From contig DFCD01000134.1 in assembly GCA_002366885.1 (NCBI GenBank), forward strand, positions 11,205 through 22,574: a stretch of 11,370 nucleotides of DNA, given 5' to 3'. Shown here one piece after another: positions 1-7,089 of this stretch (within the stretch, counting starts at the first letter, position 1; every line of letters starts with the position of its first letter). The notes below the pieces were generated by a model. The model ran no database searches. It was not told where the DNA came from and saw only the letters and a list, made by a program, of their open reading frames with translations. This DNA comes from Verrucomicrobia bacterium UBA3063. GTDB lineage: Bacteria > Verrucomicrobiota > Verrucomicrobiia > Methylacidiphilales > Verrucolacustridaceae. The translations under genes and the position numbers were made by a program.

Positions 1-867
1 CGAATCCATTCCGGCTCGTGGATCGGCGGTAATTTCGATATCTGGATCGGGGACCCGGAGGAGAACCGGGCCTGGGACTGGATCCGGCGCACCCGCGATT
101 TTCTCCGGCAGGCGGAGAGCCGCAATGTCCTGCCTGAGGAAACCAGGAGGGCCGCCTGGGAGGATCTCTATGCGGCCGAGGGGAGCGACTGGTTCTGGTG
201 GTATGGGCCGGACTTCCAGACGGACAGCGATTTGATTTTTGACTCCCTGTTCCGGTCCCGGCTGCAAAATGTCTACCGGAGGCTGGGGGCCACGCCGCCG
301 CCTGCACTGAGCGTGCCGATCTGTGCGGCGGAGATCCGGTTGGGGCATCCTCCCCTCCGTTCGATCGAGCCCAAGCTGGGAGTGAGGCCGAGTTATCTCG
401 ACTGGTCGGGGGCTGGAAAATACGATGCCTGGCGGGATCAGGGGGCGATGGCGCAGGGGGACCGCAGGGTGCGCACGATTCTCTACGGATTTGGGGAGAA
501 GGATTTCTATTTCCGTCTTGATGGCGCGGCGCCGCTGGGCGAGGAGATCTCGGTCGATTTCAACCAGCCGATCCACGTGAAGGTGCGGGCGGTGCCCCAA
601 AACGGGGGCTGGACCGTGGAAGTCAGCCGGGCCAAGGACGGCATCCATTTTGAACCGGTGGCCAGCGAAGTGGAGGTCGTCGCGGAGAGGGGCCTGCAGT
701 GGAGGATTCCTTTCGCGAGCCTGGGATGGAGGAACGACGGCGCGGAGGTGAGCTGTCTGGTGCGGGTGATGCGGGGAGGGACGGAGGCCGAACGGTATCC
801 GGAGCGTGGACTGATTGAGTTTGCCGGTCCCAACAAAACCCATGACCTGAAAAACTGGTTCGTCTGA
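1..867 (+). CDS. Glycoside hydrolase family 57 protein, C-terminal part (5' end outside window)
   Basis: The reading frame is open from the first base to a TGA at 865-867, giving 288 visible residues. The N-terminal GH57 catalytic barrel, with its HxHxP motif and catalytic residues, lies outside the window. Visible near the left edge are SGSWIGGNFDIWIGDP (nt 10-57) and EGSDWFWWYG (nt 178-207), which are typical of the C-terminal half of the amylopullulanase-like GH57 enzymes. From about nt 320 a beta-rich domain follows, with an ILYGFGEKDFYFRLD strand pattern like the glucodextranase-type sandwich attached to such enzymes. GH57 enzymes retain configuration and act on alpha-glucans; the exact specificity (pullulanase, amylase, branching) cannot be read from this part. 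An internal ATG at 232 is not the true start, because family similarity continues upstream of it. The gene is followed after 7 bp by a second GH57 gene, which suggests co-expression. Codon use resembles its neighbours. Confidence 0.9.
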   Translation, partial: RIHSGSWIGGNFDIWIGDPEENRAWDWIRRTRDFLRQAESRNVLPEETRRAAWEDLYAAEGSDWFWWYGPDFQTDSDLIFDSLFRSRLQNVYRRLGATPPPALSVPICAAEIRLGHPPLRSIEPKLGVRPSYLDWSGAGKYDAWRDQGAMAQGDRRVRTILYGFGEKDFYFRLDGAAPLGEEISVDFNQPIHVKVRAVPQNGGWTVEVSRAKDGIHFEPVASEVEVVAERGLQWRIPFASLGWRNDGAEVSCLVRVMRGGTEAERYPERGLIEFAGPNKTHDLKNWFV

Positions 868-874
868 TCCTGCC

Positions 875-2896
875 ATGAAAAACGTCAACCTTGTCCTTTG
901 CCTGCACCTGCACCAACCGCCCGGGAATTTTCCGGCGGTGGTGGATCAGATTGTCCGGGAGACGTATCGGCCGGTGCTGGAGGTGATCCGGAGGCATCCC
1001 GGGGTTTCCCTCAACCTGCATGTCAGCGGAGTTCTCCTCGAGATGCTGGCGGAGCGGCATACGGACCTGGTGACCCAGCTGAAGGATCTGGAGGCCACGG
1101 GTCGCCTGGAGATGATGACGGGAGGATTTTACGAGCCGGTGCTGGTGGAGTGGTCCGAGGAGGACCGCGATGGACAGCTTGCCATGATGGCTGCTTGGCT
1201 GAAGAGCCGCCTGGGAGCAGAACCGTCCGGGGCCTGGCTGGCAGAGGGCGTGTGGGGACCGTCCCTTTGCGGCTCCTTCGGCCGGGCCGGCATCCAGTAT
1301 GCTGCAGTTGACGGCTCCTTTTTCCTGCAGGCGGGAATCACGCCGGCGAAACTGAACGGCCACTATGTCACCGACCAAGCGGGCGATTTGCTGACGGTCT
1401 TCCCGACCTGTCCCGACCTGGCACGGCTGATTCCCCACGCCTCCTGGGACGAACTGTCCGGTCATTTGCGCCGGATTGCCAACCGGGGCGAGGACATCAC
1501 GCTCACCCTGGCGGCCAATCTCGAGACCTGGCCGTCCCTGTCCGGAGGGCTGGCCGCCTACCTCGACACGCTCTTTACAAAAATCGAGGAATCCTCCGGC
1601 TGGATTCACACGCTAACCGGTCGCGCGCAGATGGCCAGACAGGCTCCGAAAGGGCGGGTGGCGTTGCCACCGGGAACGCCGGCCGAACTGGGGGGATGGT
1701 CGCTGCCGGGCTCGGCGCGCCGGGAATTTTTCCGGGAGCGGGCCCACCTGGGGCAGCGCTATGACGCCGCCCGTATCCTCCCCTTTTTCCGCGGCGGATC
1801 CTGGGCCTCCTTCCGGGTCCGTTACGGGGAGGTCAACCTGATCTACCGGAAAAACCTGATGTTGGGGCGGAAGCTGCGGGCCCGGGGAAAGTCGCCCCGG
1901 ACGCGTGCCATCCAGGAAAAGCTTTGGCGGGCCCAATCCTCCACCGTCCTCTGGCATGGAACCCGCGGGGGGCTGCATCTGCCCCACCTGCGGGAGGCGG
2001 TTTGGAAAGATCTGATGCAGGCCGAGGCCGAACTGAGGGAGGGGCAAACCGATTCCGAGCTGCTCCGGGAGGATTTCAACGCCGACGGCCAGCTGGAGAT
2101 TTCCGCGGCGCATCCCGGGCTGACGCTGCTGGTGGCGCCCCACCAGGGCGGATGCTGCCTGGAGCTGGGGGTTCCTTCCCTCGGCCGCAATCTGGGCAAC
2201 GTCCTCACGCGGCGCGACGAAGGCATTAACAGCGTGCCTCCGGCGGTTGTCGACTGGTATGAACGGAACCTTTTTCAGGACCACTTTTTCGCCCGGGGCA
2301 CATCCGTGGAACAACTGATGTCGGGAAGCTATCCCGAACTGGGCGATTTCATCCTGCAGCCGTTCCAGCTGAAACAAATGCGCCAGACCGGGAGCCGGGT
2401 GACCCTGGAGCTCTGCCGGGACGGGGGGCTCTACCGGATGGGGTTGCGGCAGCCCTGTCAGCTCGACAAGGTTTACGCGATCGACGCCTCCGGGGGCCTG
2501 GTGGAAGTCTCCTACCAGCTGACCAATACGGGAGCGCTACCCTTGGAGGCCGTTTTTGCGAGCGAACTTAACCTGAACCTTGGGCCGGACCAAAGCGGGC
2601 GTGGGATCCTCAAGGCAGGGGACGTGCAGAAGACGGACCGGGAAAGCTGGCAGAAGGCGGATCTGCGCAGCTTGGTTGCCCGGGATGCGGCCGGAACGGA
2701 GGTCCGGGTGATGACGGAAAACCTGCCCTTGGCCTGGGGTTATCCCCTCCTCGACAGCGAGCTGGGCCCGGAAGGACCCATCCGGCAGGGCAATTGCCTC
2801 CTTTTCGGGCAACATTTCGACCTAAAACCCAGAGAGCGGGCGGAATTCCGGATCAAAATCTCCTTTTTCCCGGGCCAAGGCGGGATTGCGGCTTAA
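875..2896 (+). CDS. GH57 4-alpha-glucanotransferase/alpha-amylase-like protein with a degenerate active site
   Basis: This 673-residue protein matches the length and architecture of GH57 4-alpha-glucanotransferases (about 660 aa): catalytic barrel at the N-terminus, a helical middle domain, and a C-terminal beta-sandwich from about residue 390 (DUF1925/DUF1926 type). Conserved pieces are HLHQP (11-15), GRLEMMTGGFYEP (76-88), WLAEGVWGP (121-129) with the nucleophile-position Glu124, a PAELGGWSLP segment, LWHGTRGGLHLPHLR after residue 358, and a terminal FRIKISFF. Two sites are not conserved. Where the family reads HDDGEKFG-WP, this protein reads LAANLETWP (212-220), so the general acid/base Asp is Ala. 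Where the family reads CNDAYWHG, it reads SSTVLWHG. It is therefore either a non-catalytic GH57 homologue, such as are known in the family, or an enzyme with altered chemistry. The ATG at 875 is 7 bp after the upstream GH57 stop and has no clear Shine-Dalgarno. No signal peptide is seen, so it is probably cytoplasmic. Confidence 0.93.
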   Translation: MKNVNLVLCLHLHQPPGNFPAVVDQIVRETYRPVLEVIRRHPGVSLNLHVSGVLLEMLAERHTDLVTQLKDLEATGRLEMMTGGFYEPVLVEWSEEDRDGQLAMMAAWLKSRLGAEPSGAWLAEGVWGPSLCGSFGRAGIQYAAVDGSFFLQAGITPAKLNGHYVTDQAGDLLTVFPTCPDLARLIPHASWDELSGHLRRIANRGEDITLTLAANLETWPSLSGGLAAYLDTLFTKIEESSGWIHTLTGRAQMARQAPKGRVALPPGTPAELGGWSLPGSARREFFRERAHLGQRYDAARILPFFRGGSWASFRVRYGEVNLIYRKNLMLGRKLRARGKSPRTRAIQEKLWRAQSSTVLWHGTRGGLHLPHLREAVWKDLMQAEAELREGQTDSELLREDFNADGQLEISAAHPGLTLLVAPHQGGCCLELGVPSLGRNLGNVLTRRDEGINSVPPAVVDWYERNLFQDHFFARGTSVEQLMSGSYPELGDFILQPFQLKQMRQTGSRVTLELCRDGGLYRMGLRQPCQLDKVYAIDASGGLVEVSYQLTNTGALPLEAVFASELNLNLGPDQSGRGILKAGDVQKTDRESWQKADLRSLVARDAAGTEVRVMTENLPLAWGYPLLDSELGPEGPIRQGNCLLFGQHFDLKPRERAEFRIKISFFPGQGGIAA

Positions 2897-2914
2897 GGGG
2901 GCATCCGTTATTCT
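2886..2914 (+). promoter_or_regulatory. Predicted sigma70-type promoter of the lipoprotein gene, leaderless geometry
   Basis: The -35 candidate is TTGCGG (2886-2891), followed by a 17 nt spacer and the -10 candidate TATTCT (2909-2914). Exactly 6 nt separate the -10 box from the TTG codon at 2921, so transcription would begin at or next to the start codon. The -35 lies at the end of the preceding GH57 gene and spans into its last codons. Only the TTG part of the -35 matches consensus, but the same geometry recurs at 6583-6612 and 8676-8704. Confidence 0.5.
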
Positions 2915-2920
2915 TGCGGG

Positions 2921-3310
2921 TTGATGAAAGCGGCACTCCATTTTCCCATCCTGATCTCCGGGGCGATTCTGCTCGCCGGGTGCACCATCCCGGAGGATGC
3001 CTCGGATGTGACCACCACCTACGGGGACACCACCGCCACGGAGTCCTCGGCGCAGCATCAACCCGGGGAAGAGAAGGACAAGCCAGTGGCCGCGCCGGAC
3101 GACGAGAAGAGACCATGGTCCTCTTCCGGCGATTCGGAAAAACCGGTGCCGGCCAAGGCCAAGTATCCGAAAGGGGAAAAAGTATCCGGGAAAGCCGGGA
3201 TGGTGCGAAGCCCTTACGCCCCTTATGCCGGGTGGGTGGATGTGACCGGTTTTTCCCCGGGAGCGGAAGTCAAATGCCCGTACACGGGCAAAATCTTCCT
3301 GGTTCCGTAA
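2921..3310 (+). CDS. Small lipoprotein with conserved CPYTGKIFLVP-type tail, function unknown
   Basis: This is a 129-residue protein with a lipoprotein signal: a short basic start (MMK), a hydrophobic stretch (residues 4-19) and the lipobox LLAGC, with the lipidated cysteine at residue 21. A low-complexity, Thr/Ser/Glu/Lys/Pro-rich linker (about 22-90) follows, then a compact tail containing SPYAPYAGWVDV and EVKCPYTGKIFLVP, the only part that looks folded or conserved. From memory, short proteins with this tail occur in Verrucomicrobiota; I know no function for them. The linker plus tail layout suggests a lipid-anchored protein presenting its tail in the periplasm or at the outer membrane. 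The start is either TTG at 2921 or ATG at 2924. I prefer TTG because the predicted -10 box then sits 6 nt upstream, as at two other genes here. The Lrp-like gene begins 33 bp downstream, so read-through is plausible. Confidence 0.85.
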   Translation: MMKAALHFPILISGAILLAGCTIPEDASDVTTTYGDTTATESSAQHQPGEEKDKPVAAPDDEKRPWSSSGDSEKPVPAKAKYPKGEKVSGKAGMVRSPYAPYAGWVDVTGFSPGAEVKCPYTGKIFLVP

Positions 3311-3343
3311 GTCGGTCCCTCGGCGAACCCCTTTCCCCGTCCC

Positions 3344-3823
3344 ATGGACGCCCTGCTCCAGATCCTCAAGGAAAAAGGCCGAGCCACCCTCGCCGAGTTG
3401 GCCCGGATGACCGGAAAAAAGGAAAAGGAGGTGGAGGCGGCCCTGGCCCGATACGAGGCGGAAAGGGTGATCCTCGGCTATCGCGCCATCCTGGATCCCG
3501 AAAAAACCGGGGACGGCGGGGTTCGTGCGGTCATTGAAGCCCGCATCACGCCGGAAAGGGACGGGGGATTCGACCGGATTGCCGCCCGGGTGGCCCGCTA
3601 TCCCGAGGTGGTCTCCTGTCAGCTGATGAGCGGCGGATACGACCTTCTCCTTGTGGTCGAGGGAAAAGACCTGCGCCAAGTGGCCAGCTTTGTGGCGGAA
3701 AAGCTTTCCACCATCCAGGGGGTGGTCTCAACGGCTACCCACTTCCAGCTCAAGACCTACAAGGAGGCGGGGGTTCTCTTTCTGGCGGACGAAAAGGCGG
3801 AGAGGCTCTCCGTTTCCCCGTGA
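3344..3823 (+). CDS. Lrp/AsnC-family transcriptional regulator
   Basis: The 159-residue product has the standard Lrp/AsnC layout. An N-terminal winged helix-turn-helix (about 1-55) contains ATLAELARMTGKKEKEVEAA and a VILGYRAIL wing. It is followed by a RAM/ACT-like ligand-binding and oligomerisation domain (about 64-150) with the family signature around MSGGYDLLLVVEG and a FQLKTYKEAG end strand. Members usually sense an amino acid and form dimers to octamers on DNA. The first helix-turn-helix is slightly unusual in lacking the typical 'LD..D..IL' opening, starting instead at MDALLQILKEKGRATL. The stop codon overlaps the GTG start of the aminotransferase gene in a GTGA, a strong sign of translational coupling, so the aminotransferase and possibly this operon are the likely targets. 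No convincing Shine-Dalgarno precedes the ATG at 3344. The effector cannot be deduced. Confidence 0.93.
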   Translation: MDALLQILKEKGRATLAELARMTGKKEKEVEAALARYEAERVILGYRAILDPEKTGDGGVRAVIEARITPERDGGFDRIAARVARYPEVVSCQLMSGGYDLLLVVEGKDLRQVASFVAEKLSTIQGVVSTATHFQLKTYKEAGVLFLADEKAERLSVSP

Positions 3824-5022
3824 AAAAGCCGGGGGATTTCCTCGCCGGGCATGTCCGGGAAATTCCACGTTCCGGGATCCGGGATTTTTTCGAGCTGGTC
3901 CAAAAGCGGGGCGACGTCATTTCCCTGGGGATCGGCGAACCGGACTCCTCCGCCCCCTGGGGGGTGCGCGAGGCGGCCATCTACGCCCTGGAGCACGGGC
4001 GGACCGGCTACACATCGAATCTCGGCTCCCTGAAGTTGCGCGAGGAAATTTCCCGATATGTGGAGAGGATGTTCGGGGAAAAATACCGCCCCGAGGACGA
4101 GATCCTGGTTTCCGTGGGGGTGAGCGAGGCGATCGATCTGGCCCTCCGGGCGGTCCTCAATCCGGGCGAGACGGTCCTTTATCATGAGCCCTGCTATGTC
4201 TCGTACGCACCCTCGATCACGCTGGCTTTTGGAAAGGCCAAGGCCATCCCGACCAGGCCGGAGAGCGGTTTCCGCTTGGATCCCGTCGCGGTGGCACGGG
4301 CGGCCGAAGGGGCCAAGGTTTTGCTGCTGAATTTTCCGACCAATCCCACGGGAGCCGTGCTTGGCGGGAAGGAGCTCGATGCCCTCGCCAAGGTTTGCGT
4401 GGAAAAAGATCTGCTGGTGATCAGCGACGAGATCTATGCCGAGTTGACCTATCAGGGCAGGCACGAGTCCATCGTCACTCGTCCCGGGATGCGCGACCGG
4501 ACGATCCTCCTGCACGGCTTGAGCAAGGCCTTTGCGATGACGGGATTCCGGATCGGCTATGCCTGTGCTCCCGCCGCGCTGATCGAGGCGATGATGAAAA
4601 TCCACCAGTACTCGATTCTTTGCGCCCCCACGCCCAGCCAGGAGGCGGCCATCGAGGCGCTGAAACGGGCGGAGACCATCACCAGCGAGGCCCGGGAGAC
4701 CTACCGGATCCGTCGGGATTTCCTTTGCCGGCGGCTTGAGGAGGCGGGGTTGCCCGTCGCCAATCCCGCGGGCGCCTTTTATCTTTTCGCCGATGTGCGG
4801 GGCACCGGGCTGAGCTCGAAGGATTTCGCCCTTCGTTTGCTCGAGGAAGAGCAGGTGGCGGTGGTTCCGGGCGGCGCTTTCGGTCCGGGCGGGGAGGGTT
4901 TTGTGCGTTGTAGCTACGCGACGGCGCTGGACCGGCTCGAGGTGGCGGCGGAGCGGATCGAGCGGTTTGTCGGCAGGCTGCGGGGGTCGGCCAAGGGTCC
5001 CCGCCTGGCCGTGGTGAGGTAG
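3820..5022 (+). CDS. PLP-dependent aminotransferase, class I/II (fold type I)
   Basis: The 400-residue length is typical of class I aminotransferases (aspartate/aromatic type, PatA-like). The catalytic set is complete: Asn175 in NFPTNPTG, Asp203 and Tyr206 in ISDEIYAEL (pyridine nitrogen and O3' contacts), the PLP Schiff-base Lys236 in HGLSKAFAMTGFRIGY, and Arg363 in FVRCSYA, which binds the substrate alpha-carboxylate. The N-terminal segment has ISLGIGEPD and GYTSNLGSLKLREEI, normal for this subfamily. The enzyme should move an amino group between an amino acid and a 2-oxo acid in the cytoplasm; substrate choice is not determinable, and aromatic amino acids or aspartate are both possible. 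The GTG start overlaps the regulator's stop by 4 nt (GTGA). Pairing of an Lrp-type regulator with such an aminotransferase is also known in Firmicutes (yugG-patA). The stop is 7 nt before the next start. Confidence 0.95.
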   Translation: MKKPGDFLAGHVREIPRSGIRDFFELVQKRGDVISLGIGEPDSSAPWGVREAAIYALEHGRTGYTSNLGSLKLREEISRYVERMFGEKYRPEDEILVSVGVSEAIDLALRAVLNPGETVLYHEPCYVSYAPSITLAFGKAKAIPTRPESGFRLDPVAVARAAEGAKVLLLNFPTNPTGAVLGGKELDALAKVCVEKDLLVISDEIYAELTYQGRHESIVTRPGMRDRTILLHGLSKAFAMTGFRIGYACAPAALIEAMMKIHQYSILCAPTPSQEAAIEALKRAETITSEARETYRIRRDFLCRRLEEAGLPVANPAGAFYLFADVRGTGLSSKDFALRLLEEEQVAVVPGGAFGPGGEGFVRCSYATALDRLEVAAERIERFVGRLRGSAKGPRLAVVR

Positions 5023-5029
5023 GCGGATT

Positions 5030-6595
5030 TTGCGCTACGACGCGGTGATCGTCGGGGCCGGTCACAACGGCCTGGTCTGTGCCTGCTATCTGGCCAAGGC
5101 CGGGCTGAAGGTGGCCGTGGTGGAAAAAAGGGATCTGCCCGGGGGTGCGGTTTGCACGAGGGACGATCTGGTTCCGGGATTCCGTTTCGACGTCGGTTCC
5201 TCGGTGCACATCATGATCCACCAGACGCCGGTGGTGGCGGAGCTGGAGCTGGAGAGGGAAGGGTTGGAATACATCGAGATGGATCCGTGGGCCCATTATC
5301 CCGTGCCCGGCTCCGCGGAGGGCATTTCCTTTTACCGGTCGGTTGAAAAAACCTGCGAAAGCATCGCGCGGCTGAGCCCGCGGGATGCCGAAGCCTACCG
5401 GCGTTACGTGGAGAGGTGGACCGAGCTGAACGAGGGGGTTTTCGAAACCTTCCTGGCGCCGCCTTCCCCGGGAAGGCTGTTCGGCACGATCCTGAAACGG
5501 AATCTGTTCCGGCCGAAATCACGCCGTCTTTGGTCGAGCCTGGACACCGCGCGGCAGTTGATGGCGCCCTACGGCGAGGTGATCAAGGAGACCTTTGCCA
5601 ACGAGCATCTGCGCACCGCCATGCTCTGGCTTTCCGCGCAAAGCGGCCCCGCCCCGGCGGAGGTGGCCAGCGGCGACATGTTTGGCTGGAACGCGATGAT
5701 TCACCGGGGAGGAGCCAAGCGGGCCAAGGGCGGGAGCGGTTCCCTGGCGACCGCGCTGGTGCGGTGCCTGCAGCGGCATGGCGGGGAGATCCACCTGGGC
5801 GTCCCCGTGCGAAAAGTCCGGCCGAGCGGCTCGGGCTGGGTGGTGGAGGCGGGGGAAAAAACGTGGGAAGCGGCGCGGGTGGTGGCGGCCTGCCATTTGC
5901 AGACCTTTTTTGTGGACTTGCTGGAGGGCGGCCCGCCCGAGCTGCGGGAACGAATGGGGAAGGCAAGAATCGGCAACGGATTCGGCATGGTGGTGCGGCA
6001 TGCGGTGGAAGAGTTGCCGGTTTACGGGCCCACCGTGCAAAACGGAAAACAGCCGCGGGGATACCACTCGGCCATGCAGCTGCTTTGCCGGGACCAGGCG
6101 ATGCTGGAAAGCAGCTATCAAGATTATCTGGCCGGCCGCCCCCCGGCCAGGCCGAGCGTGGTGGCGATGACTTTTTCCGGAATCGACCCGACGCTGGCTC
6201 CGCCGGGAAAACACACCCTGTTTACCTGGGCGCAGTACCACACCTACGACCTGCGTAATGGCGAAAACTGGGACGCGATCCGGGAGCGGGAGGCGGACAA
6301 GCTGTACGATCTGGTGTGCGAGTATGCGCCGAACATGCGCGGGAAGATAATCGGGCGCTACATTCAAACGCCCCTGGATCTGGAGAGGGACCTCGGACTG
6401 TTGCGCGGGAACGTCATGCATTTTGAGATGAGCCTCGACCAGATGTTCCTGTTCCGGCCGCTACCGGAGATTTCCTGTTACCGGGCACCGAGGAAAAACC
6501 TTTATCTGACGGGGGCGAGCACCCATCCAGGCGGGGGGGTGTTCGGGGCGAGCGGACGCAACACCGCCAAGGTGATCCTGGGTTGGCGGGGATGA
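5030..6595 (+). CDS. Phytoene desaturase-like FAD-dependent oxidoreductase (PYROXD2-like)
   Basis: This 521-residue flavoprotein opens with a Rossmann dinucleotide-binding motif: VIVGAGHNGL (Gly9, Gly11, Gly14), with Glu32 at the end of strand 2 for the ADP-ribose and LPGGA at 36-40. The C-terminal FAD motif is LTGASTHPGGGVFGASGRNTA (start 493). It belongs to the CrtI/phytoene-desaturase-like branch of the amine-oxidase superfamily and looks closest to the group that includes mitochondrial PYROXD2, rather than to verified carotenoid desaturases: VPGFRFDVGSSVH and SLDQMFLFRP fit that group. No other carotenoid gene is nearby, so a carotenoid role is not supported. The start codon is TTG at 5030, because the Rossmann strand begins four residues later; GAGGTAGGCGG upstream could serve as a weak ribosome-binding site. 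It lies 7 nt downstream of the aminotransferase stop, probably in one operon. Substrate unknown. Confidence 0.9.
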   Translation: MRYDAVIVGAGHNGLVCACYLAKAGLKVAVVEKRDLPGGAVCTRDDLVPGFRFDVGSSVHIMIHQTPVVAELELEREGLEYIEMDPWAHYPVPGSAEGISFYRSVEKTCESIARLSPRDAEAYRRYVERWTELNEGVFETFLAPPSPGRLFGTILKRNLFRPKSRRLWSSLDTARQLMAPYGEVIKETFANEHLRTAMLWLSAQSGPAPAEVASGDMFGWNAMIHRGGAKRAKGGSGSLATALVRCLQRHGGEIHLGVPVRKVRPSGSGWVVEAGEKTWEAARVVAACHLQTFFVDLLEGGPPELRERMGKARIGNGFGMVVRHAVEELPVYGPTVQNGKQPRGYHSAMQLLCRDQAMLESSYQDYLAGRPPARPSVVAMTFSGIDPTLAPPGKHTLFTWAQYHTYDLRNGENWDAIREREADKLYDLVCEYAPNMRGKIIGRYIQTPLDLERDLGLLRGNVMHFEMSLDQMFLFRPLPEISCYRAPRKNLYLTGASTHPGGGVFGASGRNTAKVILGWRG

Positions 6596-6612
6596 GAAAG
6601 GCGGGCTAAGCT
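6583..6612 (+). promoter_or_regulatory. Predicted sigma70-type promoter of the ACT-mqnC unit, leaderless geometry
   Basis: The -35 candidate is TTGGCG (6583-6588), with an 18 nt spacer to the -10 candidate TAAGCT (6607-6612). Six nucleotides (6613-6618) then precede the ATG at 6619. There is no Shine-Dalgarno in this short stretch. The -35 lies inside the last codons of the oxidoreductase gene, which would let the ACT/mqnC pair be transcribed independently of the upstream operon. Confidence 0.5.
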
Positions 6613-6618
6613 GGCCCC

Positions 6619-7080
6619 ATGGCGACCTCGGTTCCCGCGCGAAAAAAACAGGCCGACCCGGTCCGGCAGTTTTCCATCTTTCTGGCCAACAAGGCCGGCC
6701 GGTTGCTGGAGCTGATCCGGATCCTGCAAAGCCGGCACGTTCATGTCGTCGCGCTGACAATCCTCGACACCACGGACAGCGCGATCGTGCGGATGGTGGT
6801 GGATGATCCGGAAACGGCCCGGGCGATTTTCCACGAGCAGGCGGTGGCGCACACCGAATCGACGGTGGTGGCGGTGGAGCTGGAGGCCGGCACAGACCTG
6901 CCCAGGGTCCTGACCGCCCTGCTCGAGGCTGAGATCAACATCCTGACGACCTACGGCTTTCTCATCCGACCGGAGGGTAGAACCGCGCTTTGCCTGAACC
7001 TTGATGACAACGAATTGGGTGCACAAGTCCTCAGCCGCGGGGGCTTCCGCCTGATCGGCCAGGGCGACATCTCGCGCTGA
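6619..7080 (+). CDS. Tandem ACT-domain protein, probable small-molecule sensor
   Basis: The 153-residue product is made of two ACT-type beta-alpha-beta units and nothing else. The first runs about residues 15-85 (VRQFSIFLANKAGRLLELIRIL, then IVRMVVDDPETARAIF). The second runs about 86-150 (LPRVLTALLEAEINILTTYGFL, then RTALCLNLDDNELGAQVL). The NKAGRLLELIRIL stretch is a good match to the turn and helix of ACT domains, where amino acids bind at the strand-helix junction of a dimer. Stand-alone double-ACT proteins have no catalytic activity of their own and usually bind amino acids or regulate a partner. The first 12 residues are basic and probably disordered. The gene is followed by mqnC after 9 nt, so they are likely co-transcribed; whether the protein senses an aromatic compound or regulates quinone synthesis is speculation. 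The ATG at 6619 is favoured by the upstream promoter geometry. Confidence 0.9.
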   Translation: MATSVPARKKQADPVRQFSIFLANKAGRLLELIRILQSRHVHVVALTILDTTDSAIVRMVVDDPETARAIFHEQAVAHTESTVVAVELEAGTDLPRVLTALLEAEINILTTYGFLIRPEGRTALCLNLDDNELGAQVLSRGGFRLIGQGDISR

Positions 7081-7089
7081 GCTTCGGCG

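Noticed and set aside
623..1609. A 328-codon - strand open frame crossing the two GH57 genes.
   Set aside because: It spans the junction of two genuine + strand genes, has no recognisable motif and shows the Arg/Pro/His-rich composition of a shadow frame.
5030..6595. Calling the flavoprotein crtI.
   Set aside because: FAD motifs alone do not separate carotenoid desaturases from PYROXD2-like proteins, and there is no carotenoid gene context.
7078..7089. TGAGCT located 6 nt before the mqnC ATG, as a fourth leaderless -10 box.
   Set aside because: It lacks the conserved A at position 2, overlaps the ACT gene's stop codon and has no -35 at the right distance; co-transcription with the ACT gene is simpler.
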